Below, in pieces: positions 25,132 through 37,998 of a stretch of 64,000 nt of DNA. This stretch comes from Diadema setosum. Its lineage: Eukaryota; Echinodermata; Echinoidea; Diadematoida; Diadematidae. The position numbers were made by a program, and so were the translations under genes. The notes under the pieces are model-generated. The model was not told the DNA's origin, searched no databases, and saw only the letters and a program-made list of their open reading frames with translations. How positions within the stretch are numbered: the first letter of the stretch is position 1; each line of letters starts with the position of its first letter. The stretch covers positions 18,481,015 to 18,545,014 of the forward strand of contig NC_092700.1 of the NCBI RefSeq assembly GCF_964275005.1, read 5' to 3'.

Positions 25132-25965
25132 TTCAAATGTTAGAGAAATCACACAACTTTGAGGATCAATGGGTCAAAAACTGATGAATGCTGAGGAAGT
25201 TGGTTGTGATTTTCCGTTGATATATACACTGGACTATAATTCAAAAGCTGAACAAGGCCTCTAGGACATTATCTGGCCTGCTTTAGAGACAGGAACACTA
25301 AACTCTTTAAAAATAGCCAAATTTTTGCCTCACTGCAACACATCATACAGTATTTTCATTGACTGAGAAAAATACAAAATTTTGTAATGACAAAGATGAG
25401 ACTAGTGAAAATTGAAAATATATATGTTACTTTTTCAGAATATTTGAGAACTTAAATGAAACTCAAAACTTCATTTTTTCACCAAAGTGAACATTTCTCA
25501 TGGAATTGCCCATATAATCTTCATTTTTGGGAAGTTGTAAAATGTGTATTAATGTCAATACCAATAACATAGACATGAAGTCTCATTAATGAAGATTACA
25601 TTCAATGAGTTTGAAATGACAAAAAATGATCCAATGTCAAGTATCAAAACTCAACGCGATTGTAAAATTCCCGCTGAGCTTGCTCTGTGTTGTGGGCCAC
25701 TCGAGCTCTGGTACAGCCCTGTCGCTATTTATACAGTGACTGGGCTGTGTATAGTTACCGGTAAGTGCACTCCTGTTAAAACAAACATGGTATAAGTATA
25801 ACAAAATTCCTGTTACGATCATACAAGGAAGCACAAATTCAGACTGCAACAATATCCGCTATCTCCTAAGGCTACTTAGTTATACTATACTATACAACTA
25901 CTACTAGTTATACCATCATGTCTAGCCCACCACAAGACAAACAGGACAGCGCATCATCCATTAAC

Positions 25966-26982
25966 CAGGGCTCCACACTAACTTTTATTTTTGGTGGCCC
26001 AAAGGCAAACATCCGACCTTTTTTGGTGGCCCGATCAGGCCATCAAATTCTTCATTTCTAAAAGTTTGGTGGCCCGACGTGCGTTTTTGGTGGCCCTGGG
26101 CCACCGGGCCACCGTTAGTGGCGTTACTAGAGTAACTGCGTCAGTAAGCGGCCGTGCAGCCGTTCGCGGCAGGTACAACATACACGGTAATATACAGCTA
26201 AACACAGCATTGCACTGTTACATGCACACTACACATATACTAACACACTAGCAATCAACAAAAACCAACCGATAAAATGGGCACCATCTCTGACGAAAGT
26301 GAAATTTTCTCACCTAAATGACAACATATCGCATCCAAAATGAAATTTTTGGTACTTCTTAACATAACAGTTAAGAAACAATGGTCCAAGAAACTGGATT
26401 TTTTGTCGTTTTCTCGATGTTCATGGATTTTGAAAACATATCCTCACGTAAAATAGAATTTTCGCGAGCCAATGTGGGCCGCCATTTTTTTCGGAAAGTG
26501 GATGTTACCATCGAAAAAAATGAGAAAAACACGTGAAAGACATCAACAACACCGCCAGAATTGCGATCTTGTTTGCGGCCAATGCAAGTGCGCCCGCTAT
26601 TTTCACGTACGTGCTTTCGCAATGGGAATTGGCGCTTACACAATGTTCGCGAGACATGTAAAGGCGTTCAGCTAAAGATCGCGGAGCACGCGCGTATTGC
26701 ATAGGGATTGTACATCGTGCCGCAAGCAGAAATACTACGTCGCATATCGCCCTTATCGGCGAAAATTGTGCCGGGTTTTGCCCTCGTAAATCATGAAAAC
26801 TGCGTTGGTCAGTGGTAAATTTCTTTCATGAAAACAATTGCGTTAATGAATAATCTTGTCTATGATATATGAAATGGTTGAAAATAATTTGCCTGATTTG
26901 TTTACAAGTTGGAAAAACCCTTAACAATGCTTAAACTGCCGCAAACGGGATATTTTACTCTAGAGTAGAGTGTCGAGCCCTG
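25966..26982. mobile_element. hAT-like non-autonomous element, about 1 kb
   Basis: Ends CAGGGCTCCACAC and GTGTCGAGCCCTG are inverted copies with one difference. CATTAAC flanks both sides (25959-25965 and 26983-26989), a target duplication of about 7-8 bases. Near the left end a TTTGGTGGCCCGA phrase is repeated several times. No transposase frame is present. Confidence 0.75.
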
Positions 26983-28561
26983 CATTAACTATATACACAG
27001 CCCTGTCGTTGTACACCATCCAAATGGCTATCTGGTTCCATCTCCAGGACAGAGCAACATAAACAGTTCTTCTCTAGCTTCTTTAACTTTCTACTTAGTC
27101 TGATCTAGACTATGTGATATGGATCATGATTGATAATGATAAATTGATGCGTGCACACACACACACCAGTACACACACACACACAGACACACACATGTGT
27201 CATAAGTAAATCTGCAAGAATCTTCAGGATTGAAGGAGGCAAAATAAACAGAAGAAGAAGCCTACAGAGTCTATAACTACTATCCTTGTAGAAGGTCTCT
27301 ACATCCGCGGTCCGATCTGCTCTCTTGATCCTTGGCCTACATTGTTCAATTCATGAATAGGTACACATATTGCAAGGTGTGGGACTGCACATTAATAACG
27401 CATGCCATTCCAGTTACCAGCCAGCCAGCCGGTACTTGCCACTGCATATCTGCAGTCAAATTACATTCATTACCTTTCCTGAGATTCTTATCAAAATCTT
27501 ATGAAGTAGTGACTAAGTACCGTAAGTCCACATAATGGAAAGATTTGAGAGTAACTGAATTTTACCTTCACCAACTTCACCATTCATCACGGTATTCAAC
27601 AACAGTTAGTGCCCACACCGGCCGGTGCATGCTTGTGTGTGCGCGTGCATGTGTAGGCTAGGCCTATTGTGCAATATTGCTTTCACCACACACACCACGG
27701 CACGGAGCGGATGACACTGAACGGCACTGCCTGACATGACAGTAGGCACAGTCTACACTCAAATCAGCGGTGATTTCTTGTTGTCACACTGATGCAACGT
27801 GATTCCGTTAGTTGAGAGGTAAAACTTTATGAAGAATCTTTCTATGATTATAGAATTTTAAACAGCGATAGACTGGCGAACAAAGTCATAATGGGGGGGG
27901 GGGGGGGGGTGGGGTAAAGGACGGACGATTCTAGTCCCATGCGACCATTTTTATGTTAGTACGTTATATAGTGTAAGTTGGTGGAGCTAGTTAGAGCGAG
28001 CATTTGGCAACCCTGGGTTTTCCCTACGGTGCGGTGGACACGTACTCACCTACTGTACGCGTTCAAGGACACAGCGTGCGCGCTGCCATATTGTCTCACT
28101 GTACGCTCTGACAACGAGTGGGGGCGCTGATCACTTTCGGCCGATTTAATTTATCGCACTTCCTGTTACTACGGTAAAAGATCGAGACCTACGTTTTGGC
28201 GGCAATTTTGAAATAATCTCAAGGTCACATTGTCCTAAAATGTGGATATATGAAAACAGAAAGAGCCCTCATCGTCCTTTGTCATCACAGATATAGATGA
28301 CATTATGAAATTATGTTAACCAAGCCCTCTTCTCTCACTGCCTCAACACATCGCCAAACACAGTCAGTTCCACGCATATTTTCCACAATATTTAGCCCAC
28401 TTCATTTTGACAATTTTTGAACATATTTCAAACAATAACCAAAGTTTTTCCATAGTGCCTTTTGAGTTTTCTTTGTTAAGTGATACATATTTTTTGATTC
28501 TGTAATTTCAATTGCAAGTCTAATTGGGCAGTTTTTTTTTTTTGATTGACTTTATATTACC
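26983..28561. other. Non-genic stretch upstream of the RAG1-like gene
   Basis: Contains a CA microsatellite (about 27155-27195), a G run (27893-27910) and a CpG-rich patch at about 28030-28150 that could hold the promoter of the gene at 28562. No terminal inverted repeat pairing with the far side of that gene was found. Confidence 0.4.
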
Positions 28562-31500
28562 ATGCATGCCTGTGTTAACACAGGCTTGGATGCCCATAGG
28601 GACCATCTGTCTCACGTGTGCAGGGTGTGTGGTGGCAGGCTTGCCACCTCAAAAAAATCCCATCCATGTCATGGATACAATGACATGTTCAAACAAGTAA
28701 TGTCCATCGACTTGGATGATGATGAAAGGGATGTGCATCCTCCATGTATGTGCCACGTATGCTATTGCCAGATAGTGCTGTCAAAAAAAGTGCCCACAAA
28801 TGTTGTTAATTGGCAGCGGCATCCTCGTGTTGGCATATGTAGTGTATGTTCGCTGGAAATGGAGAAAGGCAAAGGTGGGCGCCCTAAAAAAATCACAAAA
28901 AATCTAGCAAAAAATTTGCACATGCACAAATGCAAGATGGGAACCGAGACCGCGGAAGCACCACCAGTGATAGACACCAGGAAGTACGACGTAACAATTA
29001 CATGCACGCAGTGTTTGCAGGTGGTGCGATTATCTTCCATTGCACAGCACACATGCGTGAATACTGCTGAGACAGCACTCCATGACCACATATATCACAA
29101 AAAACCTGAAACACACTCAAATGATCTTACACAATCTGAAAAAGAGGCAATAGCCGTCAAAGTTGTGAAAGAAAAGATTACCAAATCCGCAAACAAAACG
29201 GCCTTTCTCAAGGATGGCAACTTTGGACAGGTAATGTATATTTCTTTTTTGTTTATTAAAATAATATATGAAAAAGAAACTTAATTGTATTGTATATTAC
29301 AATATAAACTATAAATTCATATATGAATCATATCATATAAATTACTTTAGGATCTTACACTGTTGCAGTGTTATGTATAGATTATTTCCTCTACTTTTGA
29401 GGGGGACAGGACATAGGATATCAGTGTAATGCAGATACATGCTGTCATTTCCATATTATTACTGTATAAGTTATATATCTTGCGGGAAGCAGGGTGGGGA
29501 TATCTTCACGAGTCAGTCTTTACCAAAAAAAAAAAAAATCCCTTTCCAACATTTGGCTATTTACAGCTAAGGAAACATCACTAAAATTGTGAAATTAAAC
29601 TCTTGCTAACTTCCCAATCTAGTCACAAAATCACAAAGAAATTATGTACAATGTATATACATGAAATATATAGCTTATACAGTAAAATTCAGAAGTCACA
29701 TGTTTTATATTCTAATACTCAAGCCTTAGCCAGTGTGTGACCTTTCCTTATTATTTTTTTAATTACACCTTGTGTAAATTAAAACTTAAGGGGGCATTTT
29801 TTCAAAGTTTGTCTGCAATGACAACTTGATGTTCACCAACAGTTTCCACACTTACAGTCAGTGACCATTGTTTTTAGCCAAATAAAATAAAGGATTCCAC
29901 AATAATTTTTTTTTTTTTTTTTTTTTTTTTTTGGTGCTGACAACTTGTTAGTGCTCCTCCCTCCCCCAGTAAAATTTAGCCTAGCATAGCAAAATTACCT
30001 TGTGGTAACAGGGTTTTATTATTTCTGACCTCTTTGTTCCACTATATCACACAGAGAGAAGAAATAACAGATTATGTGGAACCTCATGATAACAAGGTCC
30101 TTGAGACCACAAAAATTTTCCTTTGTAACGGCTAGGTGTCTTGTTACGTCAGGGTCAAAATACAAACAAAAATGTATAAAGAATTAGGACCACTAAATTT
30201 ACCTTGGTTTAAAGATGGACCATCACTTTTGTATTCCTTGCCAAATAGCACAGAACATGATTATATCCCAACACAATAACAAGACTATTGTGAAGCTATA
30301 ACATTTCTGTGATATTTCAATGTTGTTTGCCGTTAAACTTCAAATACTGCAACAAATGCTCACCGTATCATATTCTGTGCACTAGACACAGCTGCATACA
30401 TTAATCCTCCTATGGTTGTTATATGATACTTATACTTTGAACAAAAGATAATATGCATGTTAAAGCTGTCAGAAGGGAAAAGAAGAATTCACTAGCTTCT
30501 CTTTCTTTGTTATTGATGGAAAATAACAACACACCACTTAGATGAACTACATGTGCAACTAAGTGCATCACGCAGGTCTGTAAAACTAGACAAGAAGTTT
30601 AGATTTTTTTTTTTTTTTTTTTTGTAGTAGGAAAAAACTATTCAAATCTTCAAGGTAAATTTAACTATATAAAATAAAGACCCTTGAGTTCAAAATTTAC
30701 AAGAGACGTCCAAATAGTGTTTTCTCTGATACAAAGTGCTCTCACCAATTTTTCAAAATTTGCATGCAAAAGGGATTGGCTGTCTTTAACAGGGTTTTGT
30801 TATATCCAACCTCTTTATAAAAGCTTCTAGCCTTCTATTGTAGTCAACCTTGTTTATGTAGACCTCTCATAAGTTCAATAATCACCAAAGTCAAAGGTCT
30901 TTTTAAGCCTTCTTCTCCTTTTCATATTCTATTGATTTTAAGTCAAAGCTAATTCTTTGGTCCAAATAAATTTGACTCAAGCAAAGATGACTGTATGCCT
31001 ATTTGGTAGTTTTCTTTAATTATCACATCAGGTGTGCACTACTAGAGTAACGGTGGCAAAGACCCCTTCCTCCTTGGCCAGTGACAGGACCAAAAGACGG
31101 AGGAAGGAGTCCCTCAATGCCCTGACCCAGCTTGTCACCAAAGAGCAAACTACCTCATTGGAAGACCAGATGCATCCTATCTACCTTGACGACAAGGACA
31201 TAGCGGATTTGAAGGCAATGATGGGCATGTCCTGGACAAGACTCAGGAAGTTAAAAGAGTAGGCAGTAAAGATACATACAAAATTATCACTGCAGACTTG
31301 AGTGGCTCCTCAGTGGAACTCTTAATTGCAAAATTACCCTTATTGTGTTGCTGTTTCCTCTTGTGAGACTTGAAGCTTTCAATTTCCTACACATGTGCAG
31401 ATTAATTCCAGTAAAGCTAACACTTCCATTTTCTTGTTAGACAAATTCACAATTCCCCTCTGATGCACAAAATCAAAGGTGGAATGTTGATAATGAAGCC

Positions 31501-34500
31501 TTTCATGCAATTCAGAACTAGACAACAATTTATAAAGTCCAGTCTACAGGCTTGATTGATGCCACACTACTTTTAAAGGTCATGACTTTGTAGCTTGATA
31601 CCAGAATGGATGTTGCTTAATGCTTTCTAGTGAAACTTTGGATGTTCTGTTTCCGTCAGCTGGCTGCGGCAGCGGGATGTGCACACTGCTGGTGAGAACG
31701 CCGTACGTCTTCTACACAAGGAGATGACCCAGTCCCATCTGCAGGCTTTCTATCTGCCGCTGCAAACATGGCAAGACACAAGCTGCATTGTTAAGATGGC
31801 ACCCTTTGTCACAGTCAGAAGTCTTGAGGAGAAGGTGATGAGCCTCCTGGAGGAATACGAGGAGTAAGTTTGACATAATGGTCATACAAACTCTTGAATA
31901 CTTGTTGGCATATCAAAGAAATTATTAAAAATGTAAACTCACTCCCATTTTATCTCCTTTACAGACTTGGTGAGCTCTACGACCATGGAGGCCATATGAA
32001 GGAATGTTGGATAAAGATTGGGGGTGACAAAGGGGGCGACACTTTCAAACTCATGGTGCAAGTCGCAAACCTTCACACCCCAAACAGCCTGCGAGCAACC
32101 CATGTTGTTGGCCTCTTTCCCGGGAAAGATACTCCGTATAACCTAGATGTGTGCCTTTCATCCATTTCTCTACAGATTGAGGCCCTCCAGAAGAAAACAT
32201 TCAGGTAAACACTCACTGTAATTTACAACAAATTTACAGATAAAAATTTTGAACCTGTAAATAGACATTATTTTCACCCATTTTCTTCCAAAAGAATATA
32301 TAGTTTTTCTCTCACAAAATAATAGATGTGTCTATCTTTTTTTTATTGCAGAGGAAAGCCTCTGAAGATCTTCCTCTTTGGAGATTACGAGTTTGTTTGC
32401 AAGATCTACGGCCTCTCAGGACCCAGTGGTAAGCTTTTTTTTGTTGTTGTTGTTGTTTCTTGTTTGTTTTTGATTTTGCTTTACTTAATAAGATATATAA
32501 ACCAATCAAAATTAACAAAGCAACATGAATTTAAAATGTTTTGTTTTCTGTTCTGAATAGGAAAGCATCCATGCATATACTGTGTGGCTACCAAGGATGA
32601 CATGGCTGTTCCACAATCTCTCCGTGGCAGATTGCAAGAGAGAACTCTCGATTCACTGGCACAATCTTTGAACAAGTTCAAAGAGTGCCACGTTGCGAAA
32701 GAGGCCTGCAATGTCATACGCCCCGCTCAATTCGAAATCCCCATCAATCAGGTACAGTATTTATCTCATTATTTCCAATGAATAAAGCCTGCATGTTTTG
32801 ACAGTTTAGCTTGTAAAACTTTAATTTACTCTGAGGATACAGTGTAATAAAATAATTTGTTTTTATCTCTTTCCATCTGAAGTTCATTAGATCTACTAGT
32901 TCACATTAACAGTATTATATCATGCATATATGAGATTAAAACCTAAAATGGCATTAAAACGCTTCATCCTGGCGAGGAAATTAAGCGCATGAATTATATC
33001 ATGCATATATAAATAAATAAATAGATAACTATAGATATATATATATATATATGTATATACACTTTGACGTAAAAAAAAATAATGACTTATCAAGAATGGA
33101 AAAATGAAAAAAATGATAAAGGAATAGGGCTTGTAAATGTGTTTAAGTCAGGCAATTAATCTACTTATGCAACATCTTCTTATGCAGAGTTGGCTGTACA
33201 GATACAATGTATTATCTTTTACAAATTCAGGTTTGCCCGCCAGGCCTACACATCTCACTTGGAGTGTTTTTAAAGCACTACAAGAGTTTGGAGGAGGCCT
33301 GTCATGCCCTTGATGTGAAGGCTGCCACCTTGCCTCGGGAGACATCATTCCCAAAACTTGACGCTGCAGCAAGGCAGCACCAGCTCATCCAAGACATAAA
33401 GGAAAAGGAGGAAGAGTACAGAGATCTACTGGATCAACACATGTACCTGTCGCTCCTTCATCCGGAGTCACAGCCAGTTGCGCTGCTGTTGGAGACTGCA
33501 CAGGAGAAGAAAAGAGAAATAACAAAACTGGTAATATTCTCTTTGTACTTACATGATCCTAGTGGTATTGCACATTAAAAAGCCAAGTATAAATCATAAG
33601 TTTCTCCTTAATGAATGTAGAACTCTACTTAATGTTTCTTCTATAAACAGACTGAGGAAAGGAAGAAAATTCCAGACCTGAAAATGGGAGAAGGACCAAT
33701 CACTCAGTCCCTTGATGAAGCATTGCAGAGGATGAATGTCCAGCGTCAAGCTTTCCACGGACGTAGTTTTGTTGGAAATCATGTGCACAAGTGCCTGAAG
33801 GTAACACCTGGCCACTAACCCCCTCTCCCCCCCCCCCCCCATTATGATCTTTAAATAAACAAGTAATAATAAAATAATTGGAATGATAATGCATGTAAAA
33901 ATAACAATAAACTGTAATATAATAATAACTATAATAGTAATCATCATCATCATAATTAATCAATTAATAAAATAAATATCTGCTCAGCTAAATATATGAA
34001 AAAATATCAAAATATATCAAATAGATGGAAATATTAGCAATAATGACTGAACATTTTAATCATATTTGACCACTCCTCATCATTTATTACTTACTCTTTT
34101 CTTAAATCACCAGATGCTATCTCCATTTTCCTGCAATGATCTTGAGCTTGATTAACCAATCTCTGGATCTGCTTTCTCCTTCATTCCTCCTTGTGCTCTT
34201 TTTTCTTTCTGCAAATTGACTTTACACACACAAAAAAAAAACAAAAAAAAATCAATGAGGCAAACTAAAAGCATGCCTTAGGTTATTGTCTCAATATTTT
34301 CACAGGAGCAGAACATTGACAAGCTCACCGAGGCCTTTGTGGATCGGACAAAAGAAGTATGCCCAAGTCTTCTTGCAGATGCTAGGGCTACAGCTACAAG
34401 GTATAACACCCTTCTGAAGCTCTATGCAAAGTGTGACAACCTGTTCAACAGAGGAGATTTTCTTACCAAAGAAGAAATCCATACCCTTGGTGAGTTTATA

Positions 34501-35058
34501 TGCTATGTACACAAATAAACACATATTACTGTTTCATGTCAAAAGAAAAGTACATCATACCATCTACTAAATGGTCTAATACTTGTTTGTTTTCTTTTTT
34601 TTTTTAGCATTTATAGAAATAGATATGTAGTCATAAAAAGGGGATGGAAGACAGGTTAAATTTATCAGTTATATGTTACTTGAAAAATTTGGGAAATGTC
34701 AAATGCTGGAAACCTAAAACACATTTCATGATTGTTTTTTGTTTTGTTTTTTGTTCTGCACAGATGAGTCGGTGAAAGAGTACCTCAGCTTCTTTCGCAC
34801 CAACTTCCCCTCTGAGTCGATTACACCCAAACTCCACATCATCGAAGACCACATCGTCACATGGTTTCAGCATTGGGGAGCGGGTTAGGCCTCATGGGGG
34901 AACAGGGAGGGGAAGGCATGCATTCGCATCTCAACACCATTCGGAGCAACTTGAGGCGTTTCTCGCTAACAGATGAACTGCAGCTGCATCTGAGGTCAGT
35001 GGAGGAGCAGTGGATTTTCTCAAACCCGGCATCCTACCATAGAAACAGAAAAAAATGA
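28562..35058 (+). CDS. RAG1-like DDE transposase-type protein, ten exons, one frameshift
   Basis: Exons: 28562-29230, 31032-31258, 31660-31863, 31965-32204, 32352-32428, 32561-32751, 33231-33530, 33651-33800, 34306-34489, 34764-35058. All have GT/AG sites with matching phases, giving about 845 residues. N-terminus: C20-x2-C23, H34/H37, H59-P, C64-x2-C67, W84..H87 and C93-x2-C96, in the order of the zinc ligands N-terminal to the RAG1 RING (HLCRICG..HP..C-x2-C..W.H..C-x2-C). Then GGRPKK (105-110) and C148-x2-C151..H163-x-C165. Core: D388 in IKIGGDKGGD, D458 in FGDYEF, C477-x2-C480, H772-x4-H777, then GEQGGE (E794/E798). In mouse RAG1 the matching residues are D600, D708, C727, C730, H937, H942 and E962; D458 to C477 is 19 residues, as is D708 to C727. 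The inferred role is a DNA recombinase or transposase. A single-base shift near 34880 follows ..FQHWGAG; the frame resumes at LGLMGEQGG. The family resembles RAG1-like mobile elements reported from molluscs and cnidarians (from memory). Confidence 0.85.
29899..29932. repeat. Poly-T tract in intron 1 of the RAG1-like gene
   Basis: Long T run. Intron 1 (29231-31031) otherwise holds decayed pogo-like sequence (about 29990-30170 and 30785-30830) and no exons. Confidence 0.7.
30843..30993. mobile_element. pogo/Tigger-like MITE in intron 1
   Basis: Left GTCAACCTTGTTTATGTAGA, right CAAGCAAAGATGACTG, next to TA. It shares TTCTATTGATTTTAAGTCAA with the copy at 18980-19190. Confidence 0.6.
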
Positions 35059-37998
35059 AATGATCAAATGATATAAAGTGAATGCAGGGCTGAGAAACAC
35101 AATAGACTGTCATTGGTTCGGTCTGAATCACATACTACTCTCTACGGACTCACTACGCAGGTCATCACATCAATTACATCGATCCATGCCAAGCAGCTGC
35201 TCATGATCGTGGTCGTCTGCTTTTCTGTTATTACAATAACCAAATATGATTAATTTTAATAATCAATTTACTCGAATCCCCTCTGTTATATTTTTATTTT
35301 CTAAAATTTGTTAAATGAAACGACGTGATATTCTTGGAATGAATAATCAACTATTTTTTACATAATCTACAAGTGTTGATTTAACAATTCGCCTCTGAAC
35401 TTTTTTAGTTGTTGTGAATGATATGCTATTTACACGTTTTATACATCAAATACTGTCATTTTCATAATGTGTGTGTATATGTACTTTGAATTAATTTGCA
35501 AGAGAGTATAAGCTTGCTTAAATGTCCTGTAACATGAATTTCTAAATATGTGTATTCTTTTGTTATGTATGATTTGGAAAAAGGCAGAAACAAATATCAA
35601 TCAATCAATCGTTATTGTGATGGCCACTTTGGAAGCAGCAAAGAAGATGAAAAAGAAGAAAGCGCCTGAGCAATTACCAACTCAGGTGATGGTCATTTGG
35701 TTTCTTGCAGTAGAATTGCACCTAATACTTACACACACTGCAAATAATTTTCACATAACAACATATATATGTTTTCTTAAATGTATCCCAAAAGGACTGG
35801 AACAATCTTCCCCCTAGCATTTGCACTGATCAGTCAGTAGTCTTCCCCTTTGAGTAAAAGTACATGTATGTACACTTGTATGTTGTGTAAATTTTCTCTC
35901 ATACAGGTTCAAAAATTTTACTGCAAATCAAATTAAACAAAAAATGCAGATATCACATCACATTTACAGGACTGAGGAGATACAGGTACCTGAGTAAACG
36001 TTAATGTTCCAGGATGCAGGTTCATAATCTAGTTTGAACCAACATTGAGTGATTCTCAAATATCCATACAATATGTCGATAAAGATGTTAATTTGAATGC
36101 TAACGAGACTGAATATTGATATTTCGATATTCGATTCATGAGAAATAAATTCAGCAGATCAAGTCTGTGTACATTTATCTGGCAGGAAAATACCAAAACA
36201 GTGTCCTGACTATTGTTTTGAATTTTTATCTAATTACTGTACAAATTCATACAGCCCCCCCCCCCCCCCCCCACCCGGAAATCAGGACAGGGCTCAAAAA
36301 CTGTATATACACTGTTTTTTTATTTCAATTTTTACTAATCATCATGCAGCCTGTGGATGAGAGCCAACATGTATGAATTAAGCAAAGATACGACACCCCT
36401 CATGCACCCTAGACTAGTAGTAGTAAAAGCATGACTACTGTCCCCCCCCCCCCCACCCTTTGTGTGTGTGTGTGTGTGGGTTTTTTTTTTTTTTTTGAGG
36501 GGTGGGCACAGGGAAAAAAAAAATCATTCCCCCCCCCCCCCACCATAAAAAACAAACAAACAAAATAAGTTCCGACGCCTATATGGGCATAGCACTGTAG
36601 GAAGGGGGTGGTTTTGTCAATATGATGATATTCATATTCACTGATCAGAGAAATAGACCATCATTGCATCAATATCATCACAATTGACAAACGTTTGAAA
36701 GGTTACTGTGTCAAAGTGAAGAGACCAAACACTTTCAAAATGATTGGTAGCGATTAAAAATATTATAATAAGACAAGATGACCTTAAAATGCGTCGTAAT
36801 ACGTAAAAGTGAATTTTAAATATTTTTTACAAGTTGTGTTGGTGGTTTTTGAAGCGTACACTACGCGTATAGTACGGCATGGGACCACGCTCACATCGAA
36901 TGCGAACGAAAACTCACTTGCACGTCGCCCCTACGGCACCGGCGTACTCCAGATGCGTGTCCCGATCAAAACACGATTATGCTGCTTTTATACTCAGTTG
37001 AAGATCAGTCTAATCAAGGTTTTTTCTCCGAATCAACTAAAAATATCAGACAGAGATATTGGTAATATCGTACTGTATAAGAGGTTCGAAGAATTACATC
37101 TCAGCGTCACATGGATGTTCAAAAATCGAGTAAAAACGGTCGCGATGTCAAAAATTACGGAAACTTTGGTCATTTGTTGCCGAACTTCAGACACACGTAG
37201 AAAAAATTCTACCCAATTAGACTTGCAAACTTAATGGCCAATTTGAAGAGAAAATAATAAATATCAAAATTATATAAACGATTTTCAGCAAAAAACTTTA
37301 GATAATTTTTTATCAATCAACAAAAAAAACCTTAAATTTTTTAAAGATTGTATTGATAGGAAAAGGGAATTTTTGAATGACTTTTTTAAATGTTTGGATT
37401 GATATTCTATTCATGAAATTGGCATTGTTAGAATGAGTATGACACGAGGAATATATTGGCGATTATTTCAGATCAAACATTTGATTGGCTGATCGACGAT
37501 GGGAAAATGTTTATGCATGAGAAGAGAGAGACGGTAAGCGCATGAAAATGTGGAATTTTGGGTGACAAAATGGCCGCGCGCTGGCTGTGTCCGTTGAAGT
37601 GAGTACGTGTGGAGGCTACATTATTTGGGCTTCTAACTCTAGTACATTCCCTATCCTATCTCTAAATCTGGCAATCATGCATCGAACCCTATTAAACCCT
37701 AAAAGCCACCTGTCTTTGAATTAAAACGTATTAGAGTTTCTAGGCCTAAATTTATTTTTAAAAATCTAGAATCTAAATACTCTTCGTTCTGTGTTTGTTT
37801 TTTTTGTTTGTTTTTGTTTTTGTTTTTGTTTTTCAATTTTAGCGGGGCAGGGGTAGATTAATGGCTGTGCTGAATGTGAAAGCCTGAAATGATTTATCTT
37901 AGCAAAATGTGTTGAGAAACGGGTAGGATGTCTGATGACATCTGTGAAGAGCAGGAAGACATCTCTCCACATGCAACCTGGCAGATCTGGGCTACTAT
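35059..37998. other. Non-genic stretch with homopolymer runs
   Basis: No exon or family was recognised. It holds C runs (36255-36272, 36442-36454, 36531-36541), a GT/T run (36462-36497) and a CpG-rich patch (about 36850-36970). The segment 37560-37600 has ACAAAATGGCCGCGCG, a YY1-like motif in a GC-rich context. Confidence 0.4.
37555..37612 (+). promoter_or_regulatory. Promoter candidate, possibly for NUDT19
   Basis: ACAAAATGGCCGCGCGC lies 1.6 kb before the NUDT19 start codon and is followed by GAAGTGAGTACG, a usable splice donor. An acceptor (ACCATTAG) sits at about 39192-39199, just before the start codon. A non-coding first exon is therefore possible. Weak. Confidence 0.25.

Noticed and set aside
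36809-37234. 141-codon plus-strand frame
   Set aside because: No family resemblance; it begins in AT-rich DNA and the internal composition is not codon-like compared with the clear exons nearby.
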